DNA from: Paracoccaceae bacterium
Lineage (GTDB): Bacteria; Pseudomonadota; Alphaproteobacteria; Rhodobacterales; Rhodobacteraceae
Direction: 5' to 3'
Length of the DNA stretch: 12,791 nucleotides
NCBI GenBank assembly: GCA_007129775.1
Contig: SKUV01000391.1
Coordinates: 1-12,791 of the forward strand
Part shown: positions 5,612 to 12,791 of the stretch, piece after piece
Position numbering within the stretch: position 1 is the stretch's first letter
Layout of the letters: each line of letters starts with the position of its first letter
Notes under the pieces: model-generated
Databases searched by the model: none
Told to the model about the DNA's origin: nothing
The model's input: only the letters and a program-made list of their open reading frames with translations
Made by a program: the position numbers and the translations under genes

Positions 5612-6757
5612 TCAATCCGCAGAAGGCTCGATCCAGCCGCGCAGGTTGTCCGTGATCACGTCCGACAAAGCCATAAGATGTGCCTCGTCTGCGTTCAGGC
5701 AGGGGATGTAGGTAAAGCTCTCGCCGCCGGCCTCTTCGAAGCTTTCGCGAATCTCTTCGTTGATCTCTTCCAGTGTCTCGATGCAATCGGCCGAGAATGC
5801 CGGCGCGATCACGGCGAGCCGCTTCACACCCGATTCCGCCAACCGCGCGACCTCTTCCACCGTGTATGGCTTGAGCCACTCCTCGGGGCCGAAGCGCGAC
5901 TGGAAGGTGGTGACGATCTGTTCCGGCGCCCAGCCCAGTTGCTCGCGCAGCAGGCGCGATGTCTTCTGGCACTGGCAATGGTACGGGTCGCCCTCCATCA
6001 GATAACGTTTCGGAACGCCGTGGTAGGAGGCGACCAGAACCTCGGGCTTTTCCTCCAGTGCGTCCCAAGCTTGCCGGACCGACCCCGCGAGCGCGGCGAT
6101 ATAGCGCGAATCGTCATAATAGGGCGGCACGACCCGCACCGAGGGCTGCCATTTCTCGGCCTGAAGGGCGCGGAAGAACTGATCGTTCGCCGTGGCCGTC
6201 GTGGCCCCGGCATATTGCGGGTAAAGCGGAAAGAACAGGATCCGCTCGCAGCCCTGCGCGACCATCTCCTGCACCTTCGATTTCGTGGAGGGGTTGCCGT
6301 AGCGCATGCAGAAATCCACCACCACGCGGTCGCCATAGCGGCGCTGCATCTCGGCGGCGATACCTGCGGTCTGCTCCTTGGTGATCGTCATCAAAGGGCT
6401 CTCGCCCTTGTCCTCGTTCCAGATCGACTTGTAGTTCGCGCCAGAGGAAAACGGCCGTTTCGACAGGATCACCAGTTGCAGCAGCGGTTGCCAGATCCAC
6501 GGGCTGTAGTCGATGACCCGGCGATCGGACAGGAACTCATTCAGATAACGCCGCATGGACCAGTAATCATAGCCGTCCGGAGTGCCCAGATTGGCAATCA
6601 GGATCCCCACCTTGCGCGTCGGCACCGCCGGGTGGTCGGCCGGCGCATGGGCAAGCCGGCCGTCGCCGGGGGCGACGGGGCTGCCCTCGCCCGTCACCGG
6701 GCAGGCACTGAAATCGCGGCTGTCATCCTTCGTGCCGTTCGGTTTTGCGTCCAGCAT
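5612..6757 (-). CDS. hemH: Ferrochelatase
   Basis: Ferrochelatase inserts Fe2+ into protoporphyrin IX, the last step of protoheme synthesis, at the inner membrane. The 381-residue protein shows the family opening VGILIANLGTPDGYDYW (50-66), the signature SKRPFSSGANY, the catalytic histidine H246 in SYHGVP, and the conserved acid E327 in FSADCIETLEE. A DPYHCQCQK segment follows the SYHGVP motif. The start is the ATG at 6757, preceded by CAGGA with good spacing. An in-frame ATG at 6808 has a poorer site. One at 6895 would overlap the upstream gene and can be discarded. The first 45 residues are a polar, Pro/Ala-rich extension before the core. The gene follows the NDUFAF5-like methyltransferase by 70 bases on the same strand and is probably cotranscribed. 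The bidirectional terminator at 5545-5577 closes the unit. Confidence 0.96.
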   Translation of the reverse strand: MLDAKPNGTKDDSRDFSACPVTGEGSPVAPGDGRLAHAPADHPAVPTRKVGILIANLGTPDGYDYWSMRRYLNEFLSDRRVIDYSPWIWQPLLQLVILSKRPFSSGANYKSIWNEDKGESPLMTITKEQTAGIAAEMQRRYGDRVVVDFCMRYGNPSTKSKVQEMVAQGCERILFFPLYPQYAGATTATANDQFFRALQAEKWQPSVRVVPPYYDDSRYIAALAGSVRQAWDALEEKPEVLVASYHGVPKRYLMEGDPYHCQCQKTSRLLREQLGWAPEQIVTTFQSRFGPEEWLKPYTVEEVARLAESGVKRLAVIAPAFSADCIETLEEINEEIRESFEEAGGESFTYIPCLNADEAHLMALSDVITDNLRGWIEPSAD

Positions 6758-6827
6758 CTGGTTTTCCTGTTGCGGCAAGGGGGCGTTCTGCGGGCTGAGC
6801 GGGGACATAAAGGCTTTTTCCGCCGGG

Positions 6828-7688
6828 TCAATCGCCGCGCGGCGGCAGAACCGCATCGGGCAGCGGGGTTTCGGTGGTGCCCAGCGCATCAGCAAGACGC
6901 GCGCGCGCGGATCCCGGGCGCAGCGGGCGGGGCTGATTGTCGGCCGGGGCCCATCCAGTCAGCGCGATCAGTTCGAAGGTGGCGCGGATGCGCCCGCCCG
7001 GCGCCTCGCCCGGTGCCGGAAAAGCCGTGGCATACCGCGCCGCCGTCGCCGCAAAGAGCGCGCGAGGCGGTATCTTGCGATGGCGCGCTGCCAGCGCGTT
7101 GCCCTCGCCCATCGCCCGCAGCTCGCGCATCAGCGCAAACGCATCGGCATAGCTGACCGTCAGCGGAATCGAATCGGCCACCGGCAGGCCGAAACCCGCC
7201 CGCTGCAACAGCGCGCCCAGATCGCGGATTTCGCCCATGGGCAACACCCGGGGCGAAAGCCCGCCGCAGATTTCCGATTCCGCCTCGGCCAGCGCGGCCC
7301 GCAGTTCCTCCAGCGTGCGCCCGCCAGGGCAGAGCGACAGAAACAACCCGTCAGGCCGCAGCGCATGGCGGCATTGCACAAGCTGGCCGACCGGATCGTC
7401 GGCCCAGTGCAGGGCCATGGCGTGGATCACCAGATCATGGGCACCCGGTTCGAGCCCCAGCACCGCCGTATCCTCGACCACCCGGGCCTGCGGCAATGCC
7501 GCGGCCCAGAAATCGGGCCATCCCGTCACCACGGCCGGTGCCGTAAACCTTCTGTTAACCTCTGCGAGCCTTTCCTCAACCTCGGATAGCGCGGCTTCGT
7601 GCAGAAACAGCGCCGGCGCACGGGCAGCACGGCTGCGGTTTCTGGACAGGGCGGCGCGGTCGGTGACGGCCGGAGGGGTCTGGATCAT
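6828..7688 (-). CDS. NDUFAF5/BioC-like class I methyltransferase-fold protein
   Basis: This 286-residue protein matches the alphaproteobacterial relatives of NDUFAF5, a SAM-dependent-methyltransferase-fold protein that in mitochondria hydroxylates an arginine of complex I during assembly. Landmarks are the N-terminal Arg-rich helix (DRAALSRNRSRAAR, 10-23), ALFLHEAALSEVEERL (26-41), the post-motif segment HDLVIHAMALHWADDP (84-99), and LRPDGLFLSL. The C-terminal family signature, LTGWAPADNQPRPLRPGSA, lies near residues 243-261. The usual glycine-rich SAM loop (D-x-G-x-G) is not seen where expected; PAVVTGWPDFW (51-61) stands there. The ATG at 7688 is chosen over an adjacent GTG at 7691; AGG lies 7 bases upstream. 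It is divergent from comF across 47 bases and precedes hemH. The role in complex I assembly is inferred from family likeness only. Confidence 0.8.
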   Translation of the reverse strand: MIQTPPAVTDRAALSRNRSRAARAPALFLHEAALSEVEERLAEVNRRFTAPAVVTGWPDFWAAALPQARVVEDTAVLGLEPGAHDLVIHAMALHWADDPVGQLVQCRHALRPDGLFLSLCPGGRTLEELRAALAEAESEICGGLSPRVLPMGEIRDLGALLQRAGFGLPVADSIPLTVSYADAFALMRELRAMGEGNALAARHRKIPPRALFAATAARYATAFPAPGEAPGGRIRATFELIALTGWAPADNQPRPLRPGSARARLADALGTTETPLPDAVLPPRGD

Positions 7689-7735
7689 CACGGGGCCTGC
7701 GGGCTGGTTGAGAAAACCATTTTAGGGGGGCGGGG

Positions 7736-8464
7736 ATGGGATTGCAAAGCGTGCTGCGGCTGATCTATCCGCCGCACTGCATCGCCTGCCCGGAACCCGT
7801 GCAGGATGCGCATGGCCTGTGCCCTGCCTGCTGGCGCGATACGCCATTCATCTCCGGGCTGGTCTGCGACCAATGCGGCGTGCCGCTGCCGGGCGAGGAC
7901 GACGGGCGCGGCCCGGCGCCGATCTGCGACGATTGCCTGACCATTGCCCGCCCATGGGACCGAGGGCGCGCGGTCATGCTCTATCGCGACCGAGGGCGCA
8001 AGCTCGTGCTGGCGCTCAAGCATGGCGACCGGCTTGATCTGGCGCGACCGGCGGGGCGCTGGCTGGCGAGGACGGCGGCGCCGCTGCTGAACGACCGGAC
8101 GCTGATCGCGCCGATCCCGCTGCATTGGACCCGGCTGGTGCGGCGGCGTTTCAATCAGGCGGCGGTGCTGGCGCAGGCGCTGGCGGCCGAGACAGGGCAC
8201 CCATGCCGGCCCGATCTGTTGCTGCGCCGGCGGCGCACTCCAAGTCAGGACGGGCGTAACCGTGACGGCCGGTTTCGCAACCTCGACAGCGCCATCACGG
8301 TCCATCCGCGCGGCGCCGGGTACTTGCCGGGGCGGCGGGTTCTGCTCGTCGATGATGTGATGACATCGGGCGCCACACTGGCGGCCGCTGCCGATGCCTG
8401 CCTTGCCGCCGGGGCCGAGGGTGTGGATATCGTGACACTGGCACGCGTTGCGAAGGATGGCTAA
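7736..8464 (+). CDS. comF: ComF family phosphoribosyltransferase-like protein
   Basis: ComF proteins have an N-terminal zinc-binding region and a phosphoribosyltransferase-fold domain; they are needed for DNA uptake in competent bacteria but occur widely in non-competent species, and no enzymatic product is established. In this 242-residue protein four CxxC pairs are visible (C15/C18, C29/C32, C44/C47, C64/C67). They are followed by LKHGD (94-98), a conserved PIPLHWTRLVRRRFNQA stretch (126-142), and the PRPP-binding motif VLLVDDVMTSGAT (202-214). The ATG follows a purine-rich GGGGGGCGGGG ribosome site. It is the first gene of a five-gene plus-strand run and is divergent from the NDUFAF5-like gene across 47 bases, so its promoter must be crowded or lie in the neighbour's 5' end. 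Length and motifs look intact. Confidence 0.93.
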   Translation: MGLQSVLRLIYPPHCIACPEPVQDAHGLCPACWRDTPFISGLVCDQCGVPLPGEDDGRGPAPICDDCLTIARPWDRGRAVMLYRDRGRKLVLALKHGDRLDLARPAGRWLARTAAPLLNDRTLIAPIPLHWTRLVRRRFNQAAVLAQALAAETGHPCRPDLLLRRRRTPSQDGRNRDGRFRNLDSAITVHPRGAGYLPGRRVLLVDDVMTSGATLAAAADACLAAGAEGVDIVTLARVAKDG

Positions 8465-8500
8465 ATCCGTATTATCGCGCCAGCGAAAGGATGAAGCCCG

Positions 8501-8758
8501 ATGCAAGCTGTTGAAATTTATACCTCCCCGCTCTGCGGCTTCTGCCATGCCGCGAAACGGCTGCTGCGGGACAAGGGCGCAGAGTTCACCGAAATCGACA
8601 TCCTCGCCGACCCCGGGCGCAAGCCCGAGATGATGGGCCGGGCCGGTGGCCGCCACACCGTGCCGCAGATCTTCATCGGCGAGACCCATGTCGGCGGCTG
8701 CGACGAACTTTACGCGCTGGAGCGGGCGGGCAAGCTCGACGCTCTGCTCGCGGGCTGA
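8501..8758 (+). CDS. grxC: Glutaredoxin 3
   Basis: This 85-residue cytosolic dithiol glutaredoxin reduces protein disulfides and mixed disulfides with glutathione. The redox centre is CGFC (C12 and C15) in place of the more usual CPYC. The cis-proline/glutathione-binding loop TVPQIFI and the second glutathione-binding motif GGCDEL are intact. The length is normal for GrxC. AAAGG lies about 10 bases before the ATG, and the gene begins 36 bases after comF. Four bases separate its stop from the amidase start. The Gly-Phe dipeptide between the cysteines may shift the redox potential, but it occurs in natural glutaredoxins and is not a defect. Confidence 0.95.
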   Translation: MQAVEIYTSPLCGFCHAAKRLLRDKGAEFTEIDILADPGRKPEMMGRAGGRHTVPQIFIGETHVGGCDELYALERAGKLDALLAG

Positions 8759-8762
8759 GCGC

Positions 8763-9608
8763 ATGCGCGCCGGGCTGGTCCAGTTGTCATCCAGCGATGA
8801 CCCGGCGGCGAACCTGAGCGAAACCCGGGGACTGCTGCGCCGCGCGGTGGCCGAGGGCGCGGATTTCGTGCTGACTCCGGAAGTCACGAACTGTGTCTCC
8901 ACCAGCCGCAGCCACCAGAACGCGGTGCTGCAAACCGAGACGGAGGATATCACACTGGCCGGCCTGCGCGAGGAGGCCGCGCGCGCCGGTGTCTGGCTGC
9001 TGATCGGCTCGCTCGCGCTCAAGACCGGCGCGCCGGAGGATGCACGCTTCGCCAACCGCTCCTTCCTGATCGGCCCCGACGGCGGGATCGTCGCCCGCTA
9101 TGACAAAATCCACATGTTCGACGTGGATGTGTCGGAAACCGAAAGCTACCGCGAATCCGAAGGCTTTCGACCCGGTGACCGGGCCGTGCTGGCGCGCACG
9201 CCCTTTGCTCTGCTTGGGCTGACGATTTGTTATGATATCCGCTTTGCACACCTTTACCGCGCCCTCGCGCAGGCGGGGGCGGAGGTTCTGACCGTGCCCT
9301 CGGCGTTCAGCCCGGTCACCGGCGCCGCCCATTGGGAGGTCCTTTTGCGCGCCCGCGCGATCGAATGCGGCGTCTTCGTGCTGGCCCCGGCCCAGACCGG
9401 GCAGCACGGGCTGTCGCGCGGACGGGCGCGCGCGACCTATGGCCACAGCCTGATCGTCGCGCCATGGGGCGAGGTTCTGGCCGATGGCGGCACCGACCCC
9501 GGCGTGGTGGTGGCCGATCTGGACCTTGCGGCGGTGCAAGACGCCCGCGCCCGCATCCCCGCGCTGAGCCATGACCGGGCCTTTGCGGCCCCAGCGGAGG
9601 GCGATTGA
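8763..9608 (+). CDS. Carbon-nitrogen hydrolase (nitrilase superfamily), Nit1-like amidase
   Basis: This 281-residue cytosolic amidase has the nitrilase-superfamily triad E40 (LTPEVTN), K115 (RYDKIHMFD) and C156 (LTICYDIRF). The CYDIRF-x-x-LYR block and the downstream HWEVLLRARAIE and APAQTGQH segments match the Nit1/NitA-like branch. Well-studied members of that branch hydrolyse deaminated glutathione, a metabolite-repair reaction. Its position four bases after the glutaredoxin gene fits a glutathione-related role, but the substrate is inferred. The ATG at 8763 matches the usual family start (MRAGLVQL). An in-frame ATG at 8646 lies inside grxC and was rejected. There is little Shine-Dalgarno sequence, so translation probably depends on coupling to grxC. 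Confidence 0.92.
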   Translation: MRAGLVQLSSSDDPAANLSETRGLLRRAVAEGADFVLTPEVTNCVSTSRSHQNAVLQTETEDITLAGLREEAARAGVWLLIGSLALKTGAPEDARFANRSFLIGPDGGIVARYDKIHMFDVDVSETESYRESEGFRPGDRAVLARTPFALLGLTICYDIRFAHLYRALAQAGAEVLTVPSAFSPVTGAAHWEVLLRARAIECGVFVLAPAQTGQHGLSRGRARATYGHSLIVAPWGEVLADGGTDPGVVVADLDLAAVQDARARIPALSHDRAFAAPAEGD

Positions 9609-10051
9609 TGGCCGATCGCAGCGACGATCTGGCCGCCGCGCTGTTCAGCGAGTTGTTCATGGCCGACCAGCTGGCCCGGAATCGGCTGTCCCGGGCCCTG
9701 CCGCGGGGGATGGAACTGTCGCATTTCGGGGTGCTGAACCATCTGGCCCGGATCGGCGACGAACGCACGCCGGCGCAACTGGCCAAGGCCTTTCACGTCA
9801 CCCGCGGCGCGATGACCAACACGCTGGGAAAGCTGGAATGGGCCGGCCATATCCATATCCGCCCCGACTGGGACGATGCGCGCCGCAAGCTCGTGTCGAT
9901 CAGCCCCGCCGGCCGGCGCGCCCGCGACGTGGCGCTGGCCGCGATCACGCCGGTCATCGGCGAGGTGGTCGCGGCACTTGGCTCCGAGCGGGTGCGCGCC
10001 ACGATCCCCGTTCTGCGCGAGATGCGCATCCGGCTGGAGGGCGAAGGCTGA
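9608..10051 (+). CDS. MarR family winged-helix transcriptional regulator
   Basis: This 147-residue DNA-binding protein has the MarR layout. The N-terminal dimer helices contain LFSELFMADQLARNRLSRAL (about 13-32). A winged helix-turn-helix follows: ELSHFGVLNHLARI, then RTPAQLAKAFHVTRGAMTNT as the likely recognition region, and a wing near HIRPDWDDARRKLVSIS. C-terminal dimerisation helices complete the protein. Its ATG overlaps the amidase stop in TGATG and has a perfect GGAGG 7 bases upstream. It is followed 13 bases later by the membrane hydrolase gene, so an obvious hypothesis is that it senses a small molecule and controls that gene or this operon. No operator is recognised. The ligand is unknown. 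Confidence 0.92.
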   Translation: MADRSDDLAAALFSELFMADQLARNRLSRALPRGMELSHFGVLNHLARIGDERTPAQLAKAFHVTRGAMTNTLGKLEWAGHIHIRPDWDDARRKLVSISPAGRRARDVALAAITPVIGEVVAALGSERVRATIPVLREMRIRLEGEG

Positions 10052-10064
10052 GGGAGGCGGGCGA

Positions 10065-11567
10065 ATGACGTTGCGGCGCTGGGCTGTCGGGCTGGTGGCA
10101 CTTGCCGGGATCATGCTCGCGCTCTGGCAGTTGCAGGGCGCACGCGCAGGGCTGGTGATCGAACGGGCCGAGGTGGCGGGTACTCCGGTGACGTTTCACC
10201 ACCGCGCGGGCGCCGACCCCGGCCCGGTCGTGGTGATCGCCCACGGCTTTGCCGGCTCGCGCCAATTGATGCAGCCCTTCGCGCTGACGCTGGCGCAGGC
10301 GGGCTATCTGGCGGTCAGCTTCGATTTCGAAGGCCATGGCCGCAACCCGACCCCGATGTCGGGCGACGTGACGCGGATCGACGGCACCACGCGGCTCCTG
10401 ATGGCCGAGGCCGGCCGCGTGGCAGAGGCCGCGCTGGCCCATCCCCGGGCCGACGGGCGGCTGGCCTATCTGGGTCATTCCATGGCCTCGGATATCGTCG
10501 TGCGGCAGGGTATCGAGGATGCGCGGACCGAGGCGGTGGTCGCCATCTCGATGTTTTCCCAGGCCGTCACCGCCGAGGCACCGCCGAACCTGCTGATCAT
10601 CGTCGGCGAATGGGAGGGGCGCCTGCGCGAAGAGGCGGTGCGCGTGCTGCATCTGACCGACCCGGAGGCGGGACCGGCCCAGACGCTGGGTGCTTTGGCG
10701 GATGGCACGGCGCGGCGCGCGGTTTTCGCGCCACGGGTCGAACATGTGGGCGTTCTCTACTCCGCGACGGCGCTGGGCGAGGCGCGCGCGTGGTTGGATG
10801 CGGCTTTCGACCATGACGGCGGGGCGGCGCAGGTGGCGGCGACGGGGGGGTGGGTCGTGCTCTTGCTGGTGTCGGTGGTGGCGCTGGGCTGGCCTCTGGC
10901 GGGGCTGCTGCCCCGTGGAACCGACGCCGCGCCTCCGGCGCTGCCGGCGCGACGGTTCTGGCTCGCGGTGGCTTTGCCTGCGTTGGTTGTGCCGCTCGCG
11001 CTCTGGCCGGTCGAGACGCGGGTGCTGCCGGTTCTGGTGGCCGATTATCTGGTGCTGCATTTCGCCGCACAGGGGGCGCTGACGCTGGCGATGCTGGGCT
11101 GGTGGGGGGCGCTGCGCGGGCAGTTTCCGGCCCGGGTCTGGTGGATCGCGGCGCTGTTCGCGGGTTTCGGGATCGCGATTTTCGGCGGCGCGCTGGAGGC
11201 GCATGTCGCCTCTTTCGTGCCGCATGCGGGGCGGGTGCCAGTGGTCGCCGCGCTGATCGCCGGCGCGTTGCCCTACATGCTGGCCGATGCGCTGTTGACG
11301 CAGGGCGGCCGCGCGGGCTTCGGCCGGGTGCTGGCGGTGCGCGCGGCGCTTCTGCTGTCACTGGCGCTGGCGGTGGCGTTGAATTTCGAACGGTTGTTCT
11401 TTCTGGTGATCATCCTGCCGGTGATCCTTATGTTTTTCCTGCTTTTCGGCACGATGGGCGGCTGGGTCGGGCGGCGCACCGGTCTGCCGGCCGCCGGCGG
11501 GCTGGGCTTGGGCACGGTGCTGGGCTGGGCGCTCGGGGTTACTTTCCCGATGTTCGTGCTGCCGTAG
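10065..11567 (+). CDS. Alpha/beta hydrolase fused to a polytopic membrane domain
   Basis: This 500-residue membrane protein has one N-terminal hydrophobic segment (about 7-22) followed by an alpha/beta-hydrolase domain (about 30-250). That domain carries the oxyanion-region strand VVVIAHGFAGS (55-65), a strand VSFDFEGHG (84-92), and the nucleophile elbow GHSMAS with S139. A possible acid, E182 or E184 (VGEWEG), and a candidate catalytic histidine H227 (RVEHVG) complete a triad. The second half has about eight hydrophobic segments (roughly 262-282, 298-316, 320-345, 356-377, 390-410, 422-440, 443-463 and 477-498). With this topology the hydrolase would probably sit outside the cytoplasm, but that is uncertain. 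GGAGG lies 7 bases before the ATG. It ends the plus-strand operon; no terminator hairpin is visible. The substrate is unknown; a lipid or ester is one possibility. Confidence 0.82.
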   Translation: MTLRRWAVGLVALAGIMLALWQLQGARAGLVIERAEVAGTPVTFHHRAGADPGPVVVIAHGFAGSRQLMQPFALTLAQAGYLAVSFDFEGHGRNPTPMSGDVTRIDGTTRLLMAEAGRVAEAALAHPRADGRLAYLGHSMASDIVVRQGIEDARTEAVVAISMFSQAVTAEAPPNLLIIVGEWEGRLREEAVRVLHLTDPEAGPAQTLGALADGTARRAVFAPRVEHVGVLYSATALGEARAWLDAAFDHDGGAAQVAATGGWVVLLLVSVVALGWPLAGLLPRGTDAAPPALPARRFWLAVALPALVVPLALWPVETRVLPVLVADYLVLHFAAQGALTLAMLGWWGALRGQFPARVWWIAALFAGFGIAIFGGALEAHVASFVPHAGRVPVVAALIAGALPYMLADALLTQGGRAGFGRVLAVRAALLLSLALAVALNFERLFFLVIILPVILMFFLLFGTMGGWVGRRTGLPAAGGLGLGTVLGWALGVTFPMFVLP

Positions 11568-11653
11568 AGGTCCTGCGCTGCGGTGAACCGGGCACGCATG
11601 TAAAGACCCGTGGCAATACTCGGTCGGCGTGCAGGCAGGGGCCCTGTTTCCAC

Positions 11654-12214
11654 CTATTCCGCCGCAAGCAATGTCAGAACCGTGTCGCCATAGCGGCGGT
11701 GGTCGCGCAGGGCAAAGCCCGGGGGCGGGGCCATCGGCGTGGCCTCTTCCCAGACCACCAACGCCCCGGGCGCGATCCAGCCACCGGCAGCGGCCGAGGC
11801 CAGCGCCGCCTGCCCCAGACCCTTGCCATAGGGCGGGTCGAGAAACAGCAGCGTGAAGGGCTTGCCGCGGTTCTCGCCCAGCGAGGTGGCGTCCCGACGA
11901 TATAGCTTCGTGATCCCCATCGCCCGGGCCCGGGTGATATTGTCGCGCAGAAGGCCGCGTGCCACTGTCCCGTCCTCGACAAAGGTCACATGGGCCGCGC
12001 CGCGCGACAGCGCCTCCAGCCCCAGCGCGCCGGTACCCGCGAAAAGGTCAAGCACCCGTGCGCCCGGCACCGGATCGGGTTGCGCACCATTCTGCAACAG
12101 GTTGAAGAGGCTCTCGCGCACCCGGTCCGAAGTGGGCCGCAGATGCGCCGCCCCGTCGCCGGCACCCACCGGCGCGAGCCCCAGTCCGCGCAGACGCCCA
12201 CCGATGATGCGCAT
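11654..12214 (-). CDS. rsmD: 16S rRNA (guanine(966)-N(2))-methyltransferase
   Basis: RsmD methylates G966 of 16S rRNA in the small ribosomal subunit using SAM. The 186-residue protein shows the family N-terminus MRIIGGRLRG, the RPTSDRVRESLFNLL segment (26-40), SAM motif I LDLFAGTGALGLEALSRG (55-72), and the catalytic N2-methyltransferase motif DPPYG (126-130). The start at 12214 matches the family exactly. An in-frame upstream ATG at 12253 would overlap the dxs 3' end and is rejected. Four bases separate the dxs stop from this ATG and the ribosome site is weak, which points to translational coupling. It converges on the membrane hydrolase gene with 86 bases between stops. Confidence 0.94.
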   Translation of the reverse strand: MRIIGGRLRGLGLAPVGAGDGAAHLRPTSDRVRESLFNLLQNGAQPDPVPGARVLDLFAGTGALGLEALSRGAAHVTFVEDGTVARGLLRDNITRARAMGITKLYRRDATSLGENRGKPFTLLFLDPPYGKGLGQAALASAAAGGWIAPGALVVWEEATPMAPPPGFALRDHRRYGDTVLTLLAAE

Positions 12215-12218
12215 CGTC

Positions 12219-12791
12219 TCAGGCCCGACGCGCGGTGCTGCTGCCTTGCGCATCGGCCAGCGTTGCCACTCGGGCGACGATATCGGCAGCGTTCATCCCG
12301 GCGGTGGCATACATATCGGCCGGGCTGGCCTGATCGATGAAGATGTCGGGCAACACCATGGAGCGGAAGACAATGCCGTGATCGAATAGCCCCTCCTCGG
12401 CGAGAAACTGCGCCACATGGCTGCCGAAGCCGCCCACCGCGCCCTCTTCGATGGTGATCAGGACGCGATGCTCGCGTGCCAGCCGGCCGATCAGATCGCG
12501 GTCAAGCGGCTTGGCAAAACGCGCATCGGCCACGGTCGGGGTGATGCCGCGCTGGGCAAGCGTTTCGCAGGCCGCCAGCACCTCCGACAAGCGCGTGCCA
12601 AAGGACAGGATCGCGATATCTGCGCCCTCGCGCACGACCCGGCCCTTGCCGATCTCAAGCGGTGTGCCGCGCTCCGGCATCTCTACCCCCACGCCCTCGC
12701 CCCGCGGATAGCGAAAGGCGATGGGGCCGTCGTCATGGGCCGCCGCAGTGGCGACCATATGGACCAGCTCGGCTTCGTCCGCCGCCGCCAT
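12219..12791 (-). CDS. dxs: 1-deoxy-D-xylulose-5-phosphate synthase, C-terminal part (5' end outside window)
   Basis: DXS condenses pyruvate and glyceraldehyde 3-phosphate, the first step of the MEP isoprenoid pathway, using thiamine diphosphate. Only the last 190 residues are in the window, and relatives have about 640. Visible are the end of the pyrimidine-binding domain, with the family segment AFRYPRGEGVGV, and the whole transketolase C-terminal domain. That domain includes ILSFGTRLSEVLAA, VADARFAKPLD, VLITIEEGAVGGFGSHV and LPDIFIDQ. The reading frame is open to the right edge; the ATG there is an internal methionine. The gene leads directly into rsmD. In photosynthetic relatives dxs genes occur near pigment genes, but nothing of the kind is visible here. 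Confidence 0.95.
   Translation of the reverse strand: MAAADEAELVHMVATAAAHDDGPIAFRYPRGEGVGVEMPERGTPLEIGKGRVVREGADIAILSFGTRLSEVLAACETLAQRGITPTVADARFAKPLDRDLIGRLAREHRVLITIEEGAVGGFGSHVAQFLAEEGLFDHGIVFRSMVLPDIFIDQASPADMYATAGMNAADIVARVATLADAQGSSTARRA

Noticed and set aside
6758..6895. Longer ferrochelatase starts at 6808 and 6895
   Set aside because: The ATG at 6895 overlaps the methyltransferase gene; the one at 6808 has a weaker ribosome site than the AGGA before 6757. The 6808 start is not fully excluded.
5558..7156. A long plus-strand open frame of over 500 codons opposite hemH and the methyltransferase gene
   Set aside because: It is an antisense frame kept open by GC-rich codon bias; its translation has no family-like sequence, while the opposite strand has clear hemH motifs.
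7959..8000. A repeated GACCGAGGGCGC inside comF
   Set aside because: It encodes two DRGR tetrapeptides in a conserved region of the protein; two copies with coding explanation do not form a repeat element.
11636..11646. CAGGGGCCCTG as a terminator between the membrane hydrolase and rsmD
   Set aside because: A 5-bp palindrome with almost no loop and no U-run does not make an intrinsic terminator.
1..12791. tRNA, rRNA, CRISPR, insertion sequence or prophage features
   Set aside because: I saw no cloverleaf-like sequence, regularly spaced repeats, transposase or integrase motifs, or target-site duplications on either strand.

Overview
The window looks like chromosomal DNA of a high-GC alphaproteobacterium, most likely of the Rhodobacterales/Rhodobacteraceae. 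The signs are consistently GC-rich codon use, an NDUFAF5-type methyltransferase with the alphaproteobacterial C-terminal signature, the comF-grxC-nitrilase gene order, an Hcn-like oxidase trimer and a DUF6282 protein. This placement rests on remembered family features, not on a database search. No transposase, CRISPR array, tRNA or rRNA gene was seen, and base use is even, so most of the region reads as stable core or near-core genome.

Layout. (1) Positions 1-2554, minus strand: a tightly overlapping three-gene operon for an HcnABC-type heterotrimeric amino/imino-acid dehydrogenase. It runs [2Fe-2S] small subunit, FAD/NAD subunit with a BFD-like Fe-S tail, then a DAAO-type FAD subunit cut by the left edge. 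(2) Positions 2555-2699: a divergent control region with a good sigma70-like promoter facing the oxidase operon and a perfect 12-bp palindrome just downstream of it. (3) Positions 2700-3629, plus strand: a DUF6282 metal-dependent-hydrolase-like protein, a plausible functional partner of the oxidase. (4) Positions 3762-4895: two convergent envelope lipoproteins, an L,D-transpeptidase-fold (YafK-like) protein and a CAP/SCP-domain protein. (5) Positions 4896-5577: a long intergenic region ending in a foldable leader, a tiny secreted protein with one C-terminal hydrophobic segment, and a very strong intrinsic terminator. (6) Positions 5612-7688, minus strand: an NDUFAF5-like methyltransferase followed by ferrochelatase (hemH). 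(7) Positions 7736-11567, plus strand: comF, grxC, a Nit-type amidase, a MarR regulator and a membrane-fused alpha/beta hydrolase, nearly all with minimal spacing. (8) Positions 11654-12791, minus strand: the 3' end of dxs (cut by the right edge) followed four bases later by rsmD.

How the genes may work together. The left module looks catabolic: oxidation of an unidentified amine or imino acid, perhaps followed by hydrolysis of a product, under a shared operator. The centre mixes cell-wall maintenance with respiratory and heme functions. The grxC-nitrilase pair fits thiol homeostasis and removal of damaged (deaminated) glutathione. The MarR and membrane hydrolase genes, joined to the end of that operon, are the least understood part. 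I did not find a clearly new multi-gene defence or mobile system. The best candidates for new biology are the oxidase/DUF6282 module with its operator, the structured leader and small protein at 5240-5519, the methyltransferase with a missing SAM loop, and the MarR/membrane-hydrolase pair.
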